Source: a virus. From it: DNA of 64,000 nt. Positions within the stretch are counted from its first letter, which is position 1. Every line of letters starts with the position of its first letter. Of the stretch, positions 21,840 through 28,393 are shown piece after piece. The notes under the pieces are model-generated. The model searched no databases, was not told the DNA's origin, and saw nothing but the letters and a program-made list of their open reading frames with translations. The stretch is from the IMG/VR virus record IMGVR_UViG_3300032805_000003, positions 24,939-88,938 of that record. One strand, written 5' to 3'. The translations under genes were made by a program, and so were the position numbers.

Positions 21840-22784
21840 ATGGCTGACATGGCAGACAACACCCCCGCGCACGCCGTCCGCCCGCGTTCGTTCGAACCGG
21901 AACAGAAAGCTGTCCTCGCGCTCCTGATCGCCGTCGTCGCAGTGATCCTGGTTGCCTACGGGGCGGCCGCGTCGTACGACAACCTGTGGCATCTGGCGCT
22001 CGCCCGCGGTGTGCCGTTGCCGCGGCTGATGCCGGTCGGGCTGGACGGCGGCCTGATCGGCACCGTCGCCCTGGACCTGGCGCTCACATGGGCCGGATAC
22101 CCGCTGTGGTGGCTGCGGTGGATCGCCCGCCTGTTCGCGTTCGCGACGATCGCCGCCAACGCTCTGGCGGGCTGGCCGAACCCGGTAGGCATGTTCCTGC
22201 GGATGGCCGCCCCGGCGCTGATCGTCGTCATCACTGAAGCTGTCCGGGCAGTGTTGCTCAAGCGGCGGCGGGAGATCGCCAGCGACCGGATCCCGGGTGC
22301 CCGCTGGCTGCTGGCACCACGGCAGACGTTCGCGATGTGGAAGCGGATGAAGCTGTGGAACATCACCGTCTACAGCAAGGCAGTCACGATGGAGCTCGCC
22401 CGGCTGCGCGCGATCGAGGCGCTAGCCGACTATTACAAGACGCGGGACTGGCGCGCGCTAGCGCCCGGGTCGCTGGTCTGGATGCTGGACGCGGGTGTCC
22501 ACATGGACGACGCGCTGGCGGCTGTGGCGGTTCTCACCGCCCCGCCAGAAGCCTCGCCAGAACAGACGCCAAAGGCCCGCCAGAAGCCTCGCCAAACCAG
22601 CCGCCAGAACGCTCGCCAGAAGCCTCGCCAGGAGACCGCCGCCGCGCGCGAAAAGGCGAAGCGTCTCATGACCGACGACTGGACGATGCCGCTGGCGGAT
22701 GTGGCCGCCCAGACCGGGTTGTCCGAGCGGACCGTCAGCCGGGTCCGGAGCCAGATGCCCCGCCCGCTCCGGTCCACAGGATGA
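21840..22784 (+). CDS. DUF2637 (SpdB-like) membrane protein with HTH tail
   Basis: From ATG 21840 (GGGAAAGG upstream) the product is 314 residues. The DUF2637 part has membrane helices near residues 25-45, 60-85, 88-108 and 112-135 (LLIAVVAVILVAYGAAASYD, LMPVGLDGGLIGTVALDLAL). A linker near residues 235-262 repeats QKPRQ-type units. The C-terminal region holds a Trp-rich start (DDWTMPLADVAAQTGLSERT) continuing as VSRVRSQMPRP, a likely HTH. DUF2637 proteins accompany TraB in actinomycete conjugative plasmids, where SpdB is thought to form membrane pores for spread. Confidence 0.8.
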   Translation: MADMADNTPAHAVRPRSFEPEQKAVLALLIAVVAVILVAYGAAASYDNLWHLALARGVPLPRLMPVGLDGGLIGTVALDLALTWAGYPLWWLRWIARLFAFATIAANALAGWPNPVGMFLRMAAPALIVVITEAVRAVLLKRRREIASDRIPGARWLLAPRQTFAMWKRMKLWNITVYSKAVTMELARLRAIEALADYYKTRDWRALAPGSLVWMLDAGVHMDDALAAVAVLTAPPEASPEQTPKARQKPRQTSRQNARQKPRQETAAAREKAKRLMTDDWTMPLADVAAQTGLSERTVSRVRSQMPRPLRSTG

Positions 22785-23032
22785 CGGACGACTTCGGCGA
22801 GTTTCAGTTCACCAGCCTGGCCGGCGGGCTGCGCTGGCGGATCGACCGGGCTGACCCGCGCATCCGGATCAGCGGCCAGATCGTCCGGATGGGCCTCGCC
22901 CGCGAGCTGGCACCCGGCGCCGAGCTCACCAGCGACCGGCTGGTGATCTGCGGCGAGAACCAGCGAGTGATCTACCAGATCGGGCCGTACCATCAGGACG
23001 AAGACTGGTACGAAGCCTGGTGGCCGGACTGA
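22781..23032 (+). CDS. Hypothetical 83-residue protein
   Basis: The ATG at 22781 overlaps the DUF2637 stop as ATGA. The protein (MTDDFGEFQFTSLAGGLRWR, IRISGQIVRMGLARELAPGA, YHQDEDWYEAWWPD) looks like a small beta-rich domain with an acidic aromatic tail. No family is recognised. It ends the coupled run; 74 bases follow before the next gene. Confidence 0.6.
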   Translation: MTDDFGEFQFTSLAGGLRWRIDRADPRIRISGQIVRMGLARELAPGAELTSDRLVICGENQRVIYQIGPYHQDEDWYEAWWPD

Positions 23033-23106
23033 ATCTGGACGCCGCGACCAGATCGTGACCGGCAGAAAGGCGCAGAAACCTGCGCTTGTCTGGTATCAAT
23101 TGCGCC

Positions 23107-23709
23107 ATGGCCGACTCTGCGTCCAACGGATCCAGCCCTGCCGCCGGCGATGTCCCTGACGGTCTGCGCCCAGCCCCCGCGCTTGTCATCGCAGACTTGT
23201 TCGCCCGCAAGCTAGCCGAATTCCTGGGCTCCTGGATCGCCCAGCAGCCCCAGATGCTTGCCAGCGTCCTCGCGCAAACCAAACTCAAGCAGCCGATGTG
23301 CGCTCAATGCCTGCTGCAACGACTCCTCTGGGAAGCCAGATACGACACCGAGCTGGACGCCGCCCTGGCGACCGCTATAACCGAGAACGGGATCGCGGAA
23401 CGCGCCGACCCCCGCGTCGGCAGCCTGGACCTGGCCGCGTACCTTCCCGAGCCTTTGCGACCGCATCCGTCTAAACCGTGGGACGGCGACCGGATGCCGC
23501 AAATCCTCGACGGGGTGACGTTCGCCTCAGGGTCCTGGTGCTGCCCGTTCCATATCCCGGGCGCACCCCCGCCTGACGGCGTAACCCCGCTCGCCGCAGT
23601 GCTGAACCAGCGACCGCCACTTATCGCGATGCCCGGCATCAGCCTGTCCGCGGCGGCAGCGATAGCGATGGGCAACGTCCCGGGACTGCCGGGAGCCCCT
23701 GGACAGTGA
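23107..23709 (+). CDS. Hypothetical cysteine-containing phage protein
   Basis: I use ATG 23107; a TTG at 23086 is in frame but its ribosome site is too far. A TATCAA box lies seven bases before the ATG, so a leaderless mRNA is possible, and a GCGCAG-AAAC-CTGCGC hairpin lies just above it. The 200-residue protein has a helical N-terminal domain (LVIADLFARKLAEFLGSWIA), CAQCLLQRLLWEARYDTELD, then WCCPFHIPG near residue 144. The cysteine and histidine positions suggest a zinc site. No function is known. Confidence 0.65.
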   Translation: MADSASNGSSPAAGDVPDGLRPAPALVIADLFARKLAEFLGSWIAQQPQMLASVLAQTKLKQPMCAQCLLQRLLWEARYDTELDAALATAITENGIAERADPRVGSLDLAAYLPEPLRPHPSKPWDGDRMPQILDGVTFASGSWCCPFHIPGAPPPDGVTPLAAVLNQRPPLIAMPGISLSAAAAIAMGNVPGLPGAPGQ

Positions 23710-24419
23710 ACTGCCCGGGCACCTGCAACGCCGAGTACCGCAAACTGAAAGCGATCTACGACGACGCAGTCCGCCGGTACGACGCCACTCTCGCCAGCTT
23801 GCCCGACGGTGCGCCCGTGCCGGACCCGCCCCACCCGCCGCGGCTGCGCGCGTTCGAAGGCCGGCCGGTCTGGTGCGGCCGGTGCGCGTCGGTCATCCGG
23901 ATCCAGCTGGCCGAACTCGACGAGCTAGCCGCGTTGCTGGCCGCGCTCCCGCCCGGGATCCGGCCCGCGTCTGACACGCCGCGTAACCCGGGGAAAGTAG
24001 ACGGCACACCGGCTATCCAGTCACCGTCACCCGCCGGTGACGACCTGGACGAGCTAGAACGCTGGCTCGCCGGCTGGGAACGAGACTGGCGGCATGCCCG
24101 CGGCTGGCCGTCGCCGCCGAAACGAGGTGTGCTGGCCACCCCGATCACCACGATGGTCGCCTGGCTCGGGCTGCGCCTTGACGCCATCGTCGCCGACGCG
24201 GACTACGGGGAACGGTTCGGGCTGGAAACCTTCCGCTGGCACCGGGTCATGCGCCGGAAATCGCACGCCGCGTCGTTCTCCCGCTTCGTCAGGCAACCGT
24301 GCCCCAGCTGCAAGAGATACACCCTGTGGGAGAAAGTCGGCGAACCGTATATCTCATGCGTTTACGAGCCGTGCGCCCGCCGGCTGACCCGCGAAGACCT
24401 CGAGCGGGAGTCAGCGTGA
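23706..24419 (+). CDS. Zinc-finger phage protein, 237 residues
   Basis: The protein has two cysteine clusters. The N-terminal one is CPGTCN plus WCGRCASVIR. The C-terminal one is CPSCKRYTLWEKVGEPYISC, then VYEPCARRLTREDLE. Between them lie a helical linker and GWPSPPKRGVLATPITTMVA, a conserved-looking core. This arrangement is common in actinophage genomes between the regulatory and packaging modules, often beside a small HTH gene as here. DNA binding is likely but unproven. The start (GTG 23706) overlaps the previous stop. Confidence 0.7.
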   Translation: MNCPGTCNAEYRKLKAIYDDAVRRYDATLASLPDGAPVPDPPHPPRLRAFEGRPVWCGRCASVIRIQLAELDELAALLAALPPGIRPASDTPRNPGKVDGTPAIQSPSPAGDDLDELERWLAGWERDWRHARGWPSPPKRGVLATPITTMVAWLGLRLDAIVADADYGERFGLETFRWHRVMRRKSHAASFSRFVRQPCPSCKRYTLWEKVGEPYISCVYEPCARRLTREDLERESA

Positions 24420-24736
24420 ACCCGGTGTTGACCGCACCGCCGGCGCCTGTGTACAGTGGCGCCAGCGAGACACGTATGCCCTGGCCAGAGCCAGGGCTTT
24501 CTGTTTCTCCGGATCAGGTCGCCGCCCGGTACTTCACCATCGCCAGCGTGCCGTTGCTGACCGCTCCCGAGCTCGGCCAGATGCTCGGTATCCGGACCCG
24601 GACGATCTATGAATGGCGCCGGCGCGGGTTCCTGCGCGAACGCGGCCTGGACGACCAGGGCAGGTGGCTGTTCGACGTCGCTGAAGTCGCCGAAGTGCAC
24701 GCCACCCCCGGCTGCCGCAGGCGGGATCTCCGGTGA
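24416..24736 (+). CDS. Excisionase/MerR-like HTH protein
   Basis: The 106-residue product (GTG 24416, GTGA overlap) holds one HTH_17-like domain: LLTAPELGQMLGIRTRTIYE, WRRRGFLRERGLDDQGRWLF, DVAEVAEVH. An internal ATG at 24476 follows an embedded promoter and hairpin (24428-24508) and could be the start on a separate transcript. Proteins of this size and fold act as excisionases or small regulators. With no integrase in view, regulator is the safer call. Confidence 0.68.
   Translation: MNPVLTAPPAPVYSGASETRMPWPEPGLSVSPDQVAARYFTIASVPLLTAPELGQMLGIRTRTIYEWRRRGFLRERGLDDQGRWLFDVAEVAEVHATPGCRRRDLR
24428..24508 (+). promoter_or_regulatory. Promoter immediately followed by terminator-like hairpin
   Basis: TTGACC (24428-24433), an 18-base spacer and TACAGT (24452-24457) make a near-consensus promoter inside the first codons of the HTH gene. 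About 20 bases later GCCCTGGC (24478-24485), a CAGA loop and GCCAGGGC (24490-24497) form a hairpin followed by a T-rich run ending at 24508. This looks like an attenuated promoter or a source of a very short RNA. Confidence 0.6.
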
Positions 24737-25026
24737 GCGTTTCCCCGGCGTGGGTCCAGCAGACCCTGTTCCAGCTGTACGGCCAGCTGGCTACCGCCCA
24801 GCAGTCGCTGGCGATGGCCCGTGACCTTGAGATGGAAGCCAAGTACGAGCATGACCGGGGCCCGATCGACCCGGGGCTTCGCGCGGAGACAGGTTCAGGC
24901 GGCCTGCTGGTTCGCGGCCTGACGCTTCTCGCACGCCGCCTCGGACTTGCACACCTGACGGCTCTGGGGGCGCGGGAAGACGAACCCGCACCTGACGCAC
25001 TCGCTGACTTTGCCCGGCCCGGCTGA
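24733..25026 (+). CDS. Hypothetical protein, C-terminus probably replaced
   Basis: The 97-codon frame starts MSVSPAWVQQTLFQLYGQLA with convincing helical text to about residue 50 (SLAMARDLEMEAKYEHDRGP). From codon about 55 on it runs antisense to the leftward gene at 24895-25323 and reads as low-information LLARRLGLAHL-type text. The simplest reading is that a leftward cassette landed in or next to this gene and changed its natural end. It is coupled to the preceding HTH gene by four bases. Confidence 0.5.
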   Translation: MSVSPAWVQQTLFQLYGQLATAQQSLAMARDLEMEAKYEHDRGPIDPGLRAETGSGGLLVRGLTLLARRLGLAHLTALGAREDEPAPDALADFARPG

Positions 25027-25323
25027 GGCTTCGATCGCGTCGTTCGCTGCGTCGGCCGCAGCCTGCCCGGGGTCGCGCCCGTCCTCGAGCGCGGCGGCCG
25101 CAGCGGCGCACGCTGCCCGCTCGGCCGCGTTCTCGGCGGCAGACCGGAGCGAGTGACGCCGGACCCGGTCACGGATGGTGCTGACGGCGACGCCCATCTG
25201 GCGGGCGGTCTCGGCGTAGCTCCGGCCAGTGTCGACGTACATGTCGAACGCCATCTTGTCGAGCTCGGCCAGCGCGGCGGCGGCCTGGACCTCGGACAGA
25301 GGGGTCTGGGTGAGTGCAGCCAT
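24895..25323 (-). CDS. HTH/zinc protein on a leftward cassette
   Basis: The 142-residue protein starts MAALTQTPLSEVQAAAALAE after a clear AGGAGGATCCG ribosome site. A Hin/resolvase-like HTH is present (SYAETARQMGVAVSTIRDRV), followed by an Ala-rich linker and a zinc-knuckle-like end (CVRCGFVFPRPQSRQVCKSE, ACEKRQA). It is driven by its own leftward promoter at 25362-25391, against the direction of all genes around it. This fits an independently expressed accessory gene (moron). Confidence 0.7.
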   Translation of the reverse strand: MAALTQTPLSEVQAAAALAELDKMAFDMYVDTGRSYAETARQMGVAVSTIRDRVRRHSLRSAAENAAERAACAAAAAALEDGRDPGQAAADAANDAIEASAGPGKVSECVRCGFVFPRPQSRQVCKSEAACEKRQAANQQAA

Positions 25324-25354
25324 CGGATCCTCCTGAAGTTCATGTCGTTGTGAT

Positions 25355-25391
25355 GTAGACGACTCTACGGCAAGCCTCCCAACCTACGCAA
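25355..25391 (-). promoter_or_regulatory. Leftward promoter with GTAG-CTAC operator (cassette 1)
   Basis: Reading leftward: TTGCGT (25391-25386), 18 bases, TAGAGT (25367-25362). The palindrome GTAGACGACTCTAC (25355-25368) overlaps the -10. A CTACAT follows on the transcribed strand, as at the other copies. Transcription would begin about 30 bases before the HTH/zinc gene start at 25323. Confidence 0.7.
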
Positions 25392-25420
25392 CACGTATTG
25401 CCGAACTTTCCGGAGGTGGC

Positions 25421-25963
25421 GTGGCCGGCGAGATCACCCAGTTCCCGCACTGTGACCAGCGCATCCTCCACGCCCCCGGCGAATGCGAGTTCTGCGACCG
25501 CCACCCCGGATGGCAGCAGCTACGGCAAGCATGGGGGATCGCGTTCACCGGCCACCCGCCGCGCGCCGGCTTGCCGAAATGCGGCCGCCGGATGCGCAAC
25601 ACCTTCCCCGGCTACGGCAGCGACAAAATCCGCTGCCAGCAACCCGCCGGCCATCAAGACGAATGCCGCCCGTACCCGGCGTGGGACGTGCTGCCATGCC
25701 CAGCCGACGCAACCCGCCCGCCCGGCGCCTCGAATGATCACCGCCGCTGGGGCGGCAACAAGCCCACCACAGCCGCAAGCAACCCGGCCTGGCCCGCCGA
25801 AACAACCGCCAGCAAGATCCTGTACGGCGACAAAGGCGGCCGCCAGCTCTGGCCGCTACGCGAACAGATCACCCGCCGGGCCCGCCGCCCGATCGAGAAC
25901 TGGCGCATGCGACACCGCGGCTGGCGACGCGACGGCCCGTTCTGGATCCGGAAGCACTCCTGA
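25421..25963 (+). CDS. Hypothetical zinc-type protein upstream of terminase
   Basis: The 180-residue product starts at GTG 25421 after GGAGGTG. It shows CDQRILHAPGECEFCDRHPG, then WQQLRQAWGIAFTGH, a second cluster KCGRRMRNTFPGYG followed by RCQQPAGHQDECRPYPAWD, and a basic C-terminus (RRARRPIENWRMRHRGWRR). Both halves look zinc-binding and the protein may bind DNA. It resembles small proteins found before the terminase genes in actinophages. Function is unknown. Confidence 0.65.
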   Translation: MAGEITQFPHCDQRILHAPGECEFCDRHPGWQQLRQAWGIAFTGHPPRAGLPKCGRRMRNTFPGYGSDKIRCQQPAGHQDECRPYPAWDVLPCPADATRPPGASNDHRRWGGNKPTTAASNPAWPAETTASKILYGDKGGRQLWPLREQITRRARRPIENWRMRHRGWRRDGPFWIRKHS

Positions 25964-26015
25964 CCAGCTTTTTCGACGAACCCCATCAGCCCATCGCAAA
26001 CCACCTGGAGGTCCG

Positions 26016-26537
26016 ATGGCTCAGGGTCGCAAACGCGGGCTGGAACAGCGCGAGAAAGACCTCCGCGCGCTGGAAGCCCGCCGCCGTAACCTGACCTACC
26101 ACCAGATCGCCGCCAACCTCGGCTACTCGTCAGTGTCGGGAGCGTACGCCGCAGTCCAGCGCGCGCTCGAAGACAGCGTCCGCGAAGCAAGCGACGCGGT
26201 CCGGCAGCTGGAGCTTGACCGGCTGGACGAGCTCGCCCGCCACATGTACCGGATGCTGGCCGCCAGGCATGTGGTGGTGATCCAGAGCGGGAAAGACGCC
26301 GGCAAGCTGGTGACCGACGACGATACCGGGTTGCCGTTGCAAGACTGGGCGCCGGTCGAACGGGCTGTAGCCCGCCTCCAGTCCATCAGCGAAAGCCGCC
26401 GGAGGCTGCTGGGGCTGGACGCGCCAGTCCGCACGAAGGTGGAAGTGATCACCCGCGACCAGGTCGAAGACGCGATCATGCAGCTGGAGGCCCAGATTGC
26501 CCAGCGCGAGCGGGCTGCCGCCGAAGCTGCTGGTTGA
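26016..26537 (+). CDS. Terminase small subunit-like protein
   Basis: The 173-residue protein begins MAQGRKRGLEQREKDLRALE with a strong CTGGAGG ribosome site. An HTH follows (RRNLTYHQIAANLGYSSVSG, AYAAVQRALEDSVREA) and then helices (LDRLDELARHMYRMLAARH, APVERAVARLQSISESRRRL) leading to a short LGLDAP motif. An HTH plus a coiled region directly upstream of, and overlapping, the large terminase fits a small subunit that recognises the packaging site. Sequence divergence in this family is high, so position carries most of the weight. Confidence 0.8.
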   Translation: MAQGRKRGLEQREKDLRALEARRRNLTYHQIAANLGYSSVSGAYAAVQRALEDSVREASDAVRQLELDRLDELARHMYRMLAARHVVVIQSGKDAGKLVTDDDTGLPLQDWAPVERAVARLQSISESRRRLLGLDAPVRTKVEVITRDQVEDAIMQLEAQIAQRERAAAEAAG

Positions 26538-28110
26538 AGCGCCGGAAGACCGGCTTCGCCGGCTGAAAGAGCTTCAGGACCAGTGGGAGGCGCTGGAGAA
26601 GATCCGGCTCGCTGAACTGGACGTGTTCGACCTGATCGGCTACAGCCCGTCGCCGAAGCAAGCCGAGTTCCATGCAGCCCGCGAGTTCGACATCTTGTAC
26701 GGCGGCGCGGCCGGCGGCGGCAAGTCGGCGGCGCTGGTCGCCGAAGGCCTCAGAGCGTGCGCCCGCTACCCGGGCCTGCGGTGCCTGCTGGTGCGCCGCA
26801 CGTACGACGAGCTCGAGGAATCCATCTTCCCGGCGCTCCGCAAGTTCCACATGGGCGAGCCGGTCGGCGCACGATGGAACGGCACCACCCGCGAGCTCAG
26901 CTTCACCAACGGCAGCTTGTTCCGGTTCCGGTACATGGAAACCCTCGCCCACGCCTCCAGGAGACAAGGCGGCGAGTACCAGCTGCTGCTGGTCGACGAG
27001 CTCACGCTGATGGTCCCCGGCGTCGTCGACATCCTCCGTTTCGAACGCCTCCGCGCCTCCGGTGACCAGCCGATCATCGGGGTCCGGTGCACCAGCAACC
27101 CGGGCGGCCCCGGCCACGGCCAGGTCAAAGCCCGCTATATCGACGCCACCCGCCATGGCCAGCGGATCGTCACCGACGAAAACGGGCTGACGATCCGGTT
27201 CATCCACGCGAAAGCGACTGACAACCCGCACCTGGACCCGGGTTACCAGCAACGCCTCGACGCGATCCCGGACCCGGCCCGCCGGGCGGCGATGCGCGAC
27301 GGAGACTGGGACCAGTTCGCCGGCATGGTCTTCAAAGAGTTCCGGCGAGATCTGCACACCGTCGACCCGGTCCAGCTGCCGTTGTCCTGGCGCCGGTACA
27401 ACGGCATCGACTGGGGATTCGCCGCCCCGTGGGCTGTCCTGTGGGGCGCGCTGGACGAAGACGGCCGGGTCTGGATCTACCGGGAGATTTACCGGACCCA
27501 CGTCGGTGAAGCCGACCAGGCGCGCAGCATCCTGGCGGCGGAAGCTGACGGAGAGCACGTCAGCGTCCGGTACGCCGACGACGCGATGTGGGCCACCCGC
27601 GGCGACGCGAAACCGATCTCAGAGGTCTACGCGGAGGAAGCGGTCCCGCTGACGCAAGCCGGCTCGTCCGCAGGCAGCCGGATCGCGGGCTGGCAACGGA
27701 TCCACAGCTACATGCGGGAAGGGCCAGCGTGCCAGCTGCACCGGGCCGAAGGCCGGGACACCTGCCCGATGATCCATTTCTTCCGGACCTGCGAGAACCT
27801 GCTGTCCGAGCTTACGAACATCCCGTACGCCACCACCGGCAACCCGGAAGACACCGACCCGAACGCGCCAGATCACGCGTGTGACGCTCTCCGGTACCTG
27901 CTGATCAACCTGGGAACCGGACCCCAGTTCGTCATCCTGGCCGACGCCCCCAAGCCGCTGGAAGCCGACGGGGTGGAAGTGCTCCAGCCGGCCGGGTCGT
28001 TCGCTGTCCGGCCCGATCCGGCGGACATCCTGTTCGGGTCATCCAGCCAGGCTGCTGCCGACAGCGACGGGCCTCGCGCCGGCGCGACCCAGAAAGCTCC
28101 CTGGATGTGA
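26497..28110 (+). CDS. terL: Terminase large subunit
   Basis: The 537-residue protein has an ATPase domain with Walker A GGAAGGGKSAA (residues about 69-79), LVRRTYDELEESIF, Walker B LLLVDEL (about 164-170) and the coupling segment SNPGGPGHG. The C-terminal RNase-H-like nuclease has GIDWGFAAPWA (about 304), VRYADDAMWAT (about 358) and DHACDALRYLL (about 458), supplying the metal-binding aspartates. The start is a TTG at 26497 overlapping the small subunit by 41 bases. It pumps DNA into proheads and cuts concatemers. No cos site is recognisable nearby. Confidence 0.95.
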   Translation: MPSASGLPPKLLVEAPEDRLRRLKELQDQWEALEKIRLAELDVFDLIGYSPSPKQAEFHAAREFDILYGGAAGGGKSAALVAEGLRACARYPGLRCLLVRRTYDELEESIFPALRKFHMGEPVGARWNGTTRELSFTNGSLFRFRYMETLAHASRRQGGEYQLLLVDELTLMVPGVVDILRFERLRASGDQPIIGVRCTSNPGGPGHGQVKARYIDATRHGQRIVTDENGLTIRFIHAKATDNPHLDPGYQQRLDAIPDPARRAAMRDGDWDQFAGMVFKEFRRDLHTVDPVQLPLSWRRYNGIDWGFAAPWAVLWGALDEDGRVWIYREIYRTHVGEADQARSILAAEADGEHVSVRYADDAMWATRGDAKPISEVYAEEAVPLTQAGSSAGSRIAGWQRIHSYMREGPACQLHRAEGRDTCPMIHFFRTCENLLSELTNIPYATTGNPEDTDPNAPDHACDALRYLLINLGTGPQFVILADAPKPLEADGVEVLQPAGSFAVRPDPADILFGSSSQAAADSDGPRAGATQKAPWM

Positions 28111-28117
28111 CCCGGAC

Positions 28118-28375
28118 ATGTCCGGACATCTTCCCTCGCCGCCGCAGGTCGCACCCGAACCAGCCAGTAACAGATCATGGGCGGGACGGACCGAGACGGA
28201 CCGGCTGACGGTGATGAACACCTGGCGCCGGCAGGCCGCCGTCTCCTACGGCGTCCCTCGCCGCAAACTGCGGCTGGTGTTCTGGTGCGAGAACGACCAC
28301 GACATGGTCACCTGGATGGCCTGCCCTGACGACAACCCGTGCTGCTGGTTCTGCGGCCAGCCCGGCCGACGATGA
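28118..28375 (+). CDS. RbpA-like zinc-ribbon small protein
   Basis: The 85-codon frame (ATG 28118; ATG 28214 also possible) ends in a compact domain: AAVSYGVPRRKLRLVFWCEN, DHDMVTWMACPDDNP, CCWFCGQPGRR. The arrangement YxC-x-N-x-H followed by W-C-x-x-CG resembles the zinc ribbon of RbpA, the actinobacterial RNA-polymerase-binding protein that helps sigma-A. The RbpA sigma-interaction tail is absent, so this may be a stripped-down mimic or an unrelated ribbon. It sits between terminase and portal, where small host-takeover proteins are often inserted. Confidence 0.6.
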   Translation: MSGHLPSPPQVAPEPASNRSWAGRTETDRLTVMNTWRRQAAVSYGVPRRKLRLVFWCENDHDMVTWMACPDDNPCCWFCGQPGRR

Positions 28376-28393
28376 TCACCTGGGAGGTCGGCC

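Noticed and set aside
24416-24736. Excisionase implying a nearby integrase and attachment site
   Set aside because: No integrase or resolvase motif and no tRNA-derived att-like repeat is recognisable in the window; a regulator fits equally well.
25355-25368. Hairpin as a terminator between the leftward cassette and the next gene
   Set aside because: The stem is only four base pairs and coincides with the conserved -10 palindrome seen at three other places, so an operator explains it better.
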